The position numbers and the translations under genes are program-made. 64,000 bases of DNA from Actinernus sp. WN-2022 (lineage: Eukaryota > Cnidaria > Anthozoa > Actiniaria > Actinernidae), in contig JAOWCC010001617.1 of NCBI GenBank assembly GCA_030867875.1, positions 62,001 through 126,000 of the forward strand, in the 5' to 3' direction. Shown in pieces: positions 22,400 to 32,015 of the stretch. The notes under the pieces were generated by a model. That model was not told the origin of the DNA. It was given only the letters and a program-made list of their open reading frames with translations, and made no database searches. Within the stretch, counting starts at the first letter, position 1, and every line of letters begins with the position of its first letter.

Positions 22400-22802
22400 C
22401 AGTATTTTTCAAGTGTTAGAAGGCCACACGTATGTTGCCCATTTATATATAATCAGTGATAAATACTAGAACACACTTAACATGCATTTTAAAATTTAAA
22501 AGTTGTGTTAAATAATAATGATCAATTCATTGGTAATCAAAACCTTTAAACATGTGCAGCCATATGTAAATGTGAAAGTGTTTTTATCAGCAAATAAAAA
22601 TGTACATGCATGCTTTTATATAACAAGTGTGCTAGTATATATATAATTTTAAATAACTGGCAACATACAATTTGTGGTCATATTACTGCTTCTAAACACT
22701 TGAAAAATACTGTTAGGTTTTCTGACAAAACAATTGTGACAAAATTGCAACCCAAGAATTACAGGGTTCTTTTTATTCCTTTAGGCTGCATCATTATGTA
22801 TA

Positions 22803-23384
22803 CCACAGGGGGAGGGGGGGAGGGCAGCTGATTTTTAAGGGGGATCCCAAAGTTTTTTTAACAGAAGGAAGGGGATCTTAAAATTCATTAATGAAAGGTC
22901 TTGGGGGGATATGTTAATTGTTTTTAAATGTTTGTCAAATAAAGACCTACACTTAAAATGGTAGGTGTATAGAATGGCTAAATGCACTAAGAATGGCTAA
23001 ATGCACTAAACTGAAATGTAAAAACTTTCCCGCCCTCCCTAAAAACATTTTTTCCTAGGGGTGCATGCAGCTAGGTTGTCTGATGTAAAGAATTAATGAA
23101 TGTTTTATATCAAAGAACAATATATTCTTGTGTAGTTTTGGAATACCAGCAACAAATACTTTTTTACATACACCAAAGTACTGGTACTGAATAACAGTAA
23201 TTTTATGGTTTATTCTTAGCTTTTCTACATAGTATTAAACTGAGTTTCATGACCCAACATCACAGTTCTGTAAAATTATGCTTGTAATAATGCTGGTTTG
23301 CATATGGAAATGGCCAGGGGGGGTTGTATTTTTTTTGAAAGGATAGAGGGGGTTACTATGAATAAATCACCTGCACCCCTGTGG
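22803..23384. mobile_element. 582 bp MITE in the right arm of the palindrome
   Basis: Ends CCACAGGGG and CCCCTGTGG, flanked on both sides by TATA. Absent from the matching position in the left arm. G-rich blocks near both ends (GGGGGAGGGGGGAGG; GGCCAGGGGGGG). No gene. Confidence 0.75.
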
Positions 23385-24985
23385 TATACTTAATGAACAC
23401 AGCCTTAGTCCAACTAATTTACATGCTGTACATTTACTTCAAATATCACAATTGAAAAGTTCAAAAGCTCCATAGGGTAGCTTAATTATTTATAAAGAGA
23501 TCACGAAGTCATGCATCCTCTTGTTGACCAGGCACAAATAATCAGTTCAGTGTTGGATAATAAAGAAGTACATTTTGTTGTATTTTTTGCAAATGTTGTT
23601 ACTGTAAAGAAATACTAGACTTCAACTAAGGAAAGAGGTGGAACTGAAACAAATCAGTATACCTAGGAAGGGGTACTAGGCTTTAACACATAACCTGCAT
23701 AACCCTACCCTCCCTCTCTCCCCCACCCCATCTCCACCCAACCCTTATAAAATATTCCTAAAGCATACTCAAAATATATTCATAAGTCTAAAATTTACAA
23801 GTACTCCACCTCAAATATTTTGATTGAAAATGACTACCAAAAAATTTAAAGATTGTTGGATAACCCATATTCCCTGAAGAAATTTTAAATTATAGATTAG
23901 TACCCTTGCCTTTCTCTACCTGGTACAACTGTAACAAATACATAAATATATATGAATGTTGGGGGGGGGGGGGGGGGGGGGTGCTATACAGACTTTTTAT
24001 TATAATATATTTTACAAATAAAAAACTATATATTTTCTCATGAAATTACGACACAATTTTTATAAAGTTTGGGGGCTCTACCATTGTTCCAAAGTCGGAA
24101 TCTGCCATTGGAGTGCGTCTTCGCGATTCCTTTTATAAATTAAAATTGGGCACTCACTCTCTGTTGACCCCGAAAATAATTTTAGCGGGCAAAAACGTCC
24201 CGTCAAGTGCGTGAATTAAGACGTGAAAAACGAACACGAAACTGAAAGCAAATTAACTTGCGTTGATCTTTGTACTTTGCGTAAGGAAATTCGTTTTTTA
24301 ATTAAACATTCACTTTATTTTACATAAGCACTTACGGGTATTTATTACCTTTCATATTTGAAAAGATCAGAGAATGTATACCGGGATATATAAATCGCTT
24401 CGCACATTACCAACAAAAACATATCCTAATGTTTTTGTATCGGGAAAAGAATCAAGGTCTTATAATTTTTAATTAGGAAACTTAAAATTTGCAGCTTTTC
24501 GATTGATGTCCGGAAACTACGCAAAAAATGTCTCAATGGTATAAACCAAATAAACGATCGAGTACTGAATTGCACTGTTCAGGAAATAAGTTTCCGAGAT
24601 TTTTCGAACCCTTATTCGGCTCCATTTAGAAAAATCCAGGTTAGTAAGAATACTAAAAATCCCACGATCCGTGCAAAAGCCGGTCCCGAATTCGTAATAA
24701 TCTTCCGTAAAGTGAAACCTGAACCGTAAGTTGCCGCCAGCCACCCACAGCGTATTATTTCTTACTGACCCACTCCTCCCTTTATTATGGCAATATTACG
24801 TGTTTCTTGAATTTACGTCATCACAGTTGTCAAAATTTTACTAGCACCACCCCGAGAACAATTTCCTTTCCCCAAGTCCGCCATCTTTGTCCGCCATCTT
24901 GGATTGGGCGCGCAAGGCCTCATGGTAAAGTTGTTCATTGATCTGAACTGAGGCCCAAAAAAAAAATTTGCCCGGGGAGGGCTTT

Positions 24986-25765
24986 GATTTCGGTACCAGG
25001 GGAATATGGGGTACAAAGATATTACAAAAGAATGCAAATTAGGATGAAGACTTTATATCAAGAATACCAATGAACATGAAATTTTATTTAAAGTTTCATC
25101 CTAATTAAGAATTCACTGATAAAGACCCAAAGATAGCAAAAAGTGCACGGAACATAAGGTACCTAGATAATAAATTTTGCACTAAATTTACTAATATCAG
25201 CAGACTACCGAGATACACAGATAATATTTTTAAAATGAAGTTATCCAACTACCATTACTTGTTTACCGAGCCACTGTTTAGTTCCAATTATTAAACCAAA
25301 CTCAAAGCCGTAAAATTATAAAAACGTGCATTAAACTTACATATTTTGTGCCGGAGCCAAAAATTTAGAGTCTTCCGTCATGTCAGTCACATCGCTTTCC
25401 AAGTCTTGAACTTTATCGAGGTAAACTACGACACCAAATCCTTCAAGTGCAGGTTATTCTTGCATTGCGAAACGCCGCTTCAAACAACATAGTATGGTAA
25501 TTTCTTCATGTCCTTCCCTTGAGATATTCGTAATTGCCGGCGGTGATTACTCGAATATTTTGCATGGCGTTGTGAATACAAAGGTTCAATGGTTCATTAA
25601 GTAACCATTCCCTTGAGATGTGCGACTTTCTTTCATTGCATTCTTGAAGCGTTTTTGAAGCCGTTTAAAACACTCACAGCACGTGTTTTATCAAGTCTAA
25701 AAATTCTCGGGCTTCCCCCTCGAATTTTTAAACTTGATAAAACACTGCTGTTCGTGTTTTAAATA
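24986..25765. other. Intergenic with one hairpin
   Basis: No gene recognised. 25656-25765 forms an inverted repeat (GTGTTTTATCAAGTCTAAAAATTC against GAATTTTTAAACTTGATAAAACAC), a likely small MITE. Confidence 0.55.
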
Positions 25766-25880
25766 GTACGTAATTAGATTAATTAGTCTTTTGTAGAATT
25801 AGTTATTCTACTATTGTAAGAGCATCGAGACTTATGTATGATGCTCCTAATACATATTATTATTATTATTACATTTGAGA
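25766..25880 (+). repeat. LINE 3' tail, second copy
   Basis: Matches the 3' UTR of the LINE at 20400-20490 (TTAGATTAATTAGTCTTTTGTAGAA, then GCATCGAGACTTAT...GCTCCTAATAC) and ends in ATT repeats, a typical LINE tail. Nothing of the coding part remains. Confidence 0.75.
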
Positions 25881-26027
25881 GATGAGACTCCAAATTAGAG
25901 AGAAAGTTGCTCGCGGGTCCTCCGCCATCTTGCTTTGCTGTATTAAATTATGTAAATAAATTAACTTGGCGATTGTTGCGTGACCAGCACAGTGCAATCT
26001 GATTGGTGTGAATTTGACCTTTAACGC

Positions 26028-26935
26028 ATGCGCAGAAATCTTGCTACACGGAATATATATATATTTTTAAATAACGCCTTGCATTTTAAGACTCGGCGCT
26101 GCTATAAGGCAGCCCGAGTAATTAAAACAAAGCAAAATAAATGTGTTCGCTCCATCTTCTTTGCTAGCAAATTTGAAAATGCCACCCCATACTATAGAAT
26201 TTTGCAAATTCTAAAACTTGACAATGCCTTTAATCTGAAAATCTCCACTCTTGTTCACAAAATTAAATATATTAAAACAGGTGTACCATCTGCTTTTTTC
26301 GACTTAGTCCCCTCTGCAACTGATATTCATAATTATAATACTAGATATGCTACCAACCAAAACTTATACAGACCAGCTATGGTCTATCGAGATTTAAATC
26401 TCTTGCATCATGATTATGGGAAAAAATACCGTTAGAAATAAAATCCCTCCCATACAATAGTTTTAAAAAACAATACAAATTATTTTTACTTGGAAACCTG
26501 GCCTAAATTATTGTATAAAATTGTGAATATAGAATAATAACTAAGATCGAGTTAATATATTCATACCATCATTATTCTTTGCATATATATATAAATATAT
26601 TGTCAACGTTTCCATATACATGTAATTATGTATCAATATTGTAAATAAATTGTTCTTCCTATTAATATTAATTCCAGCCGCTTACTACTCAAGCAAACTT
26701 GTACAATATATATTTTTGTATTTTCTGTGCTCCAAATTAAATATCCTCATTTATTTTTCTTGTGATAGGAGTCAACTAGAAAGCCTATGGCTCCTTTGAC
26801 CTCTATGAACATTCTTGAAATTCATAGCTATTTTATTATTACCGTATCTCTCTTTTTCTTTCTACAATTATTTTCTTGTGTAATTATCTTTATAAAAAAA
26901 TAGTGCAAAATAAAATGAATTTGAACTTGAACATG
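26028..26935 (+). pseudogene. LINE reverse transcriptase C-terminal remnant
   Basis: Open to 26435. CYKAARVIKTKQNKCVRSIF, then ATPYYRILQILKLDNAFNLK and DIHNYNTRYA are the C-terminal signature of LINE ORF2 (aligned QxxxxRxIxF, LxxLxI, HxYxTR). The catalytic part is missing. The downstream UTR ends near 26935 in AATAAAATGAATTTGAACTTGAAC, a common LINE 3' end. A different family from the one at 19.8 kb. Confidence 0.7.
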
Positions 26936-27263
26936 CGCCAATTAATATCTAGCGGCTGATAGGGAATTGTGCTGTCACCGAACCTAAGTAAAAACTCTTG
27001 AATTAATTCTATCCACAGTCTGTGGCTTTCGGTTGACCTTTCACGATTATCTCTCATCGACATTATATTATGTGGTACCAGACGGCTCCGTCTATTCTAT
27101 TCAATGACAGTGTATTCCCCTCTACAGCGATTGTTTAAAGATTTTCGCACGCAAAGGATTGTGGGTAAAGGTACAAGTCTCCCTCTTTTTCTGTACGGTG
27201 TATTACACGGCCCAAAACATGAAAGCCTTTGTTGAGAGAACTAATAAGAAACATAGCTGCCAT

Positions 27264-27297
<34 letters not shown>

Positions 27298-27370
27298 GTA
27301 GTTTGAGCGCCGTTCTAAAAATACATTATACCGTAAATTGATGGGCGGACTTCTGGTTATTTATTTAACA
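26936..27370. other. Non-coding with a 30-base C tract
   Basis: No gene. C run at 27266-27295 after GCTGCCATTG. The surrounding 27240-27350 (GCTGCCATTG..., TTATACCGTA, TGATGGGCGG, ACTTCTGGTTAT) resembles 49380-49495. Confidence 0.6.
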
Positions 27371-27547
27371 AATAAAGAAGCCTTAGCCATGTTTTATACT
27401 ATCATAAAACACGATGGGCATTTGAGAACATGAGAGAAATGTTAAAGCACAAGCCGAAGGCGCGTGCTTTCAACATTTCTAGAGTGTTCTCAAATGACCA
27501 GAGTGTTTTATGATAGTATAAAACATGGATTTAAGGCTTCTTTATCT
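27371..27547. mobile_element. Hairpin MITE
   Basis: ATAAAGAAGCCTTA(G)CCATGTTTTATACTATCATAAAACAC pairs with its inverse ending near 27547. The centre carries a second small inverted repeat (GAGAAATGTT...AACATTTCT). No coding sense. Confidence 0.8.
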
Positions 27548-27549
27548 GT

Positions 27550-27705
27550 TTTATAATATAGATTTACGCGCGCGATGAAAGGAAACCGCCAGTTGAAAAC
27601 TATATAACACGGCTAACCATGTTATATACTCTGATAAAACATGGCTTCTTAGCCAATCAGAGCGCGCGTACTATCGTATCTATATTATAAATCTATATAT
27701 GCATA
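27550..27705. mobile_element. Second hairpin MITE
   Basis: TTTATAATATAGATTTACGCGCGCG and the inverse GCGCGCGTAC...TCTATATTATAAA bound it. It holds an AACCATGTTATATACTCTGATAAAACATGG block related to the preceding MITE. 27706-27880 beyond it shows nothing recognisable. Confidence 0.65.
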
Positions 27706-28005
27706 CTCCGCAACAACTTGTGGGTAACACGCACAGATAAAAATAATAAAAATAAAAAAATGTTCATACCGTATTAAAAAGTTTGGAATTAATGAAAAAC
27801 TTTTCATGCGATAGAAGGATAAAAAAGAGACATTTAAAAAGAAAAAATTGAAATAATAAAACAAATGTTTACACTAATGAGATAAAATCATGTATTCACA
27901 GCTTCATAACTATTTTGAAGGATTTTAGGTTCGTTTAATTCAATTGGATCCGAAGGACAACTAGCCTGCTACAGCAGACCTATAAATTCTTCAAATTTAT
28001 GACGC

Positions 28006-29010
28006 ATGCGACTAGCTGAATATTTTTATGACAATAACAGCAATAACCCTAACAATGCCACAGAACAAAATACTCCATTCTATAACAAAAGTACTTGGAA
28101 CCCTCCAGTCGACAGAGAACCGGCTCTTAATCCTTTTTTAGACGCTGTAAAACTAGACATAACAACTTGTAAACCTAACAAAATTCGTGATAACCTTACT
28201 GCCACAGAACGACAAGCTGTACACCGACTGAAGCAACGACATGACATCATTATTAAACCCGCTGACAAAGGTTCTGGCACTGTAGTTATGGACAAATCTT
28301 GGTACATCGACAAATGCAAAAGACAGCTTAATAACGCCAAATTTTACCGACAACTAAACGAAGACATAACTTCTAACATACAAGAACGCATTACAGTGTA
28401 TGTCAACAGAATGTACACTGACAACTCTATCAATGACAAGACGAGACAATACTTAATACAAACTGATGTTAAACCAGGACGCTTCTACATTCTACCTAAA
28501 ATACACAAACCTGGTAACCCAGGACGCCCTATTGTGTCATCTAATAACCATCCCACTGAACGCATATCCCACTTCGTGGACTACCACCTTAAACCTTTAG
28601 TTAGTAAACTTCCTTCTTTCGTTAAAGACACTAATGACTTTCTTAATAAACTCCTTGCTATCCATAATTTACCCGCAAACTCTTTATTAGTTACCCTTGA
28701 TGTCTCATCATTGTATACTAACATTCCGCATAATGAAGGCATTAACGCCTGTGATAATTGTTTGGGTACTCGCGCTCATATAACCATTCCTACTGGCACA
28801 CTCTGTGACCTTATTCGCATGATTCTTACCATGAATAACTTTTCTTTTAATGAAAACCATTACCTTCAAATCCACGGTACGGCCATGGGTACCAGAATGG
28901 CCCCTTCTTTTGCTAACCTGTTTCTTGGCTATTTCGAAGCTAATGCCCTTGAAAAAGCCCCATTTCAACCTCACACCTGGCTACGCAGTACATCGATGAT
29001 ATTTTTATGA
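28006..29010 (+). pseudogene. PLE reverse transcriptase, N-terminal two thirds
   Basis: Characteristic PLE phrases: IIKPADKGSGTVVMDKSWYI, FYILPKIHKPGNPGRPIVSS, LLVTLDVSSLYTNIPHNEGI and GTAMGTRMAPSFANLFLGYF. A two-base insertion near 28986 throws the frame off just before the catalytic YIDD box, which is readable in the next frame at 28993-29004. An upstream in-frame TGA makes the first ATG at 28006 uncertain as the true start. Confidence 0.85.
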
Positions 29011-29430
29011 TCTGGACAGAAGGACTGGATAACCTAAAAATATTCATCGATTATCTTAATAACATTCACCCTACCATTAAATTCACCAGCTCACTCTTCC
29101 ACTAACGTACCTTTCCTTGATGTTAATGTTTCTTTAAACAATGGTAATATAATTGAGACTGACCTTTACACTAAACCTACTGATAAACACCAACATTTAC
29201 TCTATTCGTCTTGCCATCCCCAACATACCAAAAAAGCTATTCCTTTTAGCTTAGCCCTCCGTTTACGACGTATCTGTTCTACCGACGAATCTTTTAAGAC
29301 CCGTACTGCTGAATTAACTACATACCTCCTTAAACGAGGCTATAACCGCACCTTCCTTACTAGACAAATACAACGCGCTGCCGAATTCCTCGCACTCTCA
29401 CTTTACAAACGAAAGACGCATACAGTTCTA
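28990..29430 (+). pseudogene. PLE reverse transcriptase, C-terminal part
   Basis: Begins with the YIDDIFMIW catalytic box, then IETDLYTKPTDKHQHLLYSS and KKAIPFSLALRLRRICS, the PLE thumb-region signature. Broken by a stop near 29104 and a further shift before the GIY-YIG part. Confidence 0.75.
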
Positions 29431-29546
29431 ACCGTATCCCTTTTGTTATTACTTTTAATCCATCCCTTCCACATATCTCTAACATCATTAGGAAACATTA
29501 CAGCCTGCTGCTCTCTTCTAACCGCTGTAAGAAAACCTTTCAAGAC

Positions 29547-30032
29547 TTGCCCATGGTAGCCTTCAGACGTACCACCAACCTGCGTGACCCTGGCTCGTTC
29601 CGTTGTAGGAAGAACTGCGCCACTTGCCCTTACATTTCTGACGGACTTACGGCTAACTATACTTTCTTTGCTACCGGTGAAACGCGCTCTATCAAATTTA
29701 ACCTGACCTGTAGCACCAAAAATCTAATCTACATGATTCAATGTAACCGCTGCAATCTACAATATATAGGTGAGACTAAACGACGCTTAAAAGACAGATT
29801 TAACGAACACCGCCGGACGATAGATAACTCTAACAACAAATCTAAACCCACAACAGTTGCCGAACATTTTCTTAATTCTCCTAATCACACTGCCAACGAC
29901 ATGCAACTTATTCCTATCGAAAAAATATTTTCTAAGAGAGACTCTATACGTAAGGCCAGAGAAGCGTTTTTAATCGCACAGGCGAAAACACTCGAACCTC
30001 ATGACCTTAACATCCGGGAAGAGTCATACTAG
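29547..30032 (+). pseudogene. PLE GIY-YIG endonuclease domain
   Basis: 161 residues to a stop at 30032. A Cys-rich linker (CRKNCATCPYI) precedes LIYMIQCNRCNLQYIGETKR, followed by RFNEHRRTID with the conserved Arg and His. The family uses it to nick the target for reverse transcription. The first Met is internal to the polyprotein. Confidence 0.88.
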
Positions 30033-30144
30033 ATATCTGTTTTCACCTTCTTAACATTTTTTCACGATCTATCATATTGTAATCTGTTTTATGACAGCTC
30101 AGTATCAAGTTCAAAAATACACGCCAATGTAAATTTTCTTCATT

Positions 30145-30967
30145 AGTAGTATATACAATGGGGGTTCTAATTCACATCCTTGTTTAAGCCTTTTTTCTCC
30201 CATCGTATATCCCTACTCCGCGAAAAAATCGTTGAAATTTGTTCCTTATATAAGCCCTCCTGATTCCCCCAGGAAGAACTATACGCCGCTTGCTTTAAAC
30301 CGCTTTTCTACACCGCTCGCGGCCGTCGAAGTCTTGCGGCACCGCTATTGTATATACTACTGCTTTTGATCGTCGAAAAATCGCCAAAAATGTACCTTAT
30401 ATAAGCCCCATTTATTCCCCAGTAAGAACCATCGCCAACCACACTTAATGCAACCATTAATAAATCCCAAGCCAATTTTATGCAACCATTAGCCCCACTA
30501 TCCCCCCGCTAAGGACCACCACCCACAAATTTTGTCGTTTCAATTCGCCTCCCCATATAATCCCCCCGCGGCTGCGTAGTAGCTCCCACAGATGGCCCAC
30601 CTACCTCAGAAAATTTATAATTTTTCAATTAGAGATACGTATATGTAATGTATATCTGAGATACCGAATTGTATGAAAGAAACATGCGCGGCGAGAATTT
30701 ATGTAGTTGGTTAAAGGTCGGAGAGCAAGCCTTCTGTGACAAGTCGTGCATAGGTACATATTGTAGGACCCATTTATATAAAATAAGGCAGGGAAGGCGG
30801 ATTCCAACACCTTGTCGCGGGTGCGGAAAGGGAACTCAGAGCACTTTCTATACTTGTGTTGAGTGCGGCTCTGTGTTACTACGCGTAGAACTATCCAGGA
30901 AGGAAAAGGCAGCAAGGCGGCAGTTCTTAGAAGTACTGCAGGAGCTTTTACGGATTCGAAAACCCAC
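30145..30967. repeat. Left TIR of the Polinton
   Basis: 823 bp. It holds two direct copies of a block with TTATATAAG (30246-30254 and 30397-30405) followed by a CCCC and TAAGAAC motif, an inverted copy of its own terminus at 30345-30361, the word TGCAACCATTA twice, and a Cys-rich gene. Confidence 0.92.
30246..30405 (+). promoter_or_regulatory. Duplicated TATA-like boxes in the left TIR
   Basis: TTATATAAGCCC at 30246 and 30397, each in the context AAAATCG...TGT(T/A)CCTTATATAAGCCC. They point inward, toward the Cys-rich and F-box/ankyrin genes. The right TIR has mirror copies pointing toward its own Cys-rich gene. A promoter role is inferred. Confidence 0.4.
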
Positions 30968-31004
30968 AGGTTTGTCTGAAACATCGGAAGTGTACTATGG
31001 CTAA
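30684..31004 (+). CDS. Small Cys-rich (zinc-binding) protein, left TIR copy
   Basis: 106 residues from the ATG at 30684. Cys pattern: LCSW, FCDKSCIGTYCRTH, PCRGCGKG, YTCVECGS, followed by a basic helical tail (RKEKAARRQFL). This suggests two or three zinc sites and nucleic-acid or protein binding. The frame leaves the TIR at 30967, so its last dozen residues differ from the right copy, and it overlaps the next gene start by 8 bases. I recognise no named family. A shorter relative lies at 31848-32015. An earlier TTG start is possible but less likely. Confidence 0.7.
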   Translation: MRGENLCSWLKVGEQAFCDKSCIGTYCRTHLYKIRQGRRIPTPCRGCGKGTQSTFYTCVECGSVLLRVELSRKEKAARRQFLEVLQELLRIRKPTGLSETSEVYYG

Positions 31005-31767
31005 TATATTGTACCTTCCTATAGAAATTTTGACTAAGATCGTAGAGTATGCCGGTCCTACATCATTTGCCGCTATTTCTTTGACTTCAAAACATCTAAA
31101 TGATGCCGCATCTATAGCACGTTACGAAAACGTAGACAAAGAATTCCGTAGACGAGTAGTCCTATTAGGGCTTATGTCTGCTCATAACGATGATGAGAGA
31201 GATAATTTGGTTAAGAAATTCAATATTTCCGAGGATGACGTATACGATTGCGAATGTGGTATCGTAGTAGGATATAGCCATACTGTTAATGGTAATTTTA
31301 GGGCATACTACTACGATGAAGACGGTGACGATGAAACCGAGCATAACTACGATGGGGATATACTAATCAATGCCTGTAGGAATAATAATTTTGGTATCGT
31401 TAAGTGGCTAATTAAGCGCTTCCAGTTCAATATACTAGCCATACACATCACCTGTGCATTTTGCTACGCATGCGAAAATGGTAATATCGATATCGTCAAG
31501 TTTCTCTTTAAGCACTCCCAGATCCTCAAATATGATTATGATGAATTATATGAGGACATTGGTGGTATGCTATTCAAGGCCACTAGAAATGGCTTTCTTG
31601 ACGTTGTTAAATTTATTATTGAGTACTTCTATCCCTTTTATTATGATACGGACGCCGACCACGCACTACGTTATGCCTACTACAATGGTCATTACGGTAT
31701 CGTTAAGTGTCTCGTCGAGTACTTCTTCCAGTACGAACTAGAGAACGAATATTCAGACCTCATATAA
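30997..31767 (+). CDS. F-box plus ankyrin-repeat protein
   Basis: 256 residues. The N terminus (about 5-45) reads LPIEILTKIVEYAGPTSFAA...SLTSKHLN, an F-box with the usual LP, E-I-L and S-K spacing. Residues 55-115 are acidic. The C-terminal half has four ankyrin-like units of about 30-35 residues: INACRNNNFGIVKWLIKRF, CYACENGNIDIVKFLFKHS, FKATRNGFLDVVKFIIEYF and RYAYYNGHYGIVKCLVEYF. F-box proteins recruit substrates to SCF ubiquitin ligases, and ankyrin repeats select them. Poxviruses and giant viruses use such fusions against the host. Here it directly follows the TIR gene. The role is inferred. Confidence 0.82.
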   Translation: MANILYLPIEILTKIVEYAGPTSFAAISLTSKHLNDAASIARYENVDKEFRRRVVLLGLMSAHNDDERDNLVKKFNISEDDVYDCECGIVVGYSHTVNGNFRAYYYDEDGDDETEHNYDGDILINACRNNNFGIVKWLIKRFQFNILAIHITCAFCYACENGNIDIVKFLFKHSQILKYDYDELYEDIGGMLFKATRNGFLDVVKFIIEYFYPFYYDTDADHALRYAYYNGHYGIVKCLVEYFFQYELENEYSDLI

Positions 31768-31847
31768 CCCCCATTATTCCCTTACTAAGAACTACCCCCA
31801 ATAAAGAACGACCGATTTTATGCAACCATTATATTATCAGCCATAAG

Positions 31848-32015
31848 ATGCGAGGACAAAATCAGTGCCGATGGTTAACAATAGGCAGGACAACTATTTG
31901 TGGTAAGAGTTGTTTATTCGAGTGCTGTAAGCAACACCGACACCAGATCAGAAAAGGATCGTTTGAGTCATACCCCTGCCGCGGGTGTTTCATTCCTACA
32001 CGAAGGATCATCTAG
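31848..32015 (+). CDS. Short Cys-rich paralogue of the TIR protein
   Basis: 55 residues from ATG at 31848. MRGQNQCRWLTIGRTTICGK then CLFECCKQHRHQIRKG and PCRGC parallel the TIR protein's MRGENLCSWLKVGEQAFCDK and PCRGC. It lacks the second Cys pair (YTCVEC) and the basic tail. About 60 bases upstream (CCCTTACTAAGAAC...TTTTATGCAACCATTA) also match the TIR gene's leader, so gene and leader were duplicated together. Confidence 0.6.
   Translation: MRGQNQCRWLTIGRTTICGKSCLFECCKQHRHQIRKGSFESYPCRGCFIPTRRII

Larger units (their letters stand above)
20639..24985. mobile_element. Giant palindromic (foldback) element of 4.35 kb
   Basis: The whole interval is one inverted repeat centred near 22550. Outer arms match over hundreds of bases (for example CATGAGGCCTTGCGCGCCCAATCC near 20701 and its inverse near 24900). 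Inner arms match around 21500-21940/23400-23950 and 22400-22440/22665-22720. Insertions break the symmetry: a PLE fragment (22016-22399) and a 582 bp MITE (22803-23384). C and G runs sit at mirror positions (21454-21468, 23961-23981). No transposase-like frame, so it is non-autonomous. No clear target duplication. Confidence 0.85.
27880..30144 (+). mobile_element. Penelope-like element, 5' and coding part
   Basis: Contains a Penelope-type reverse transcriptase followed by a GIY-YIG endonuclease, the defining combination of PLEs. The 3' tail (30033-30144) is cut by the Polinton and resumes at 46709-46890. The 5' boundary is approximate. Frameshifts near 28986 and 29430 and a stop near 29104 inactivate it. 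Confidence 0.85.

Noticed and set aside
26028..26435. Host gene of 135 aa
   Set aside because: Sequence and downstream tail match the C terminus and 3' end of a LINE.
27159..27341. Frame with a proline run
   Set aside because: The proline run is only the 30-base C tract being translated.
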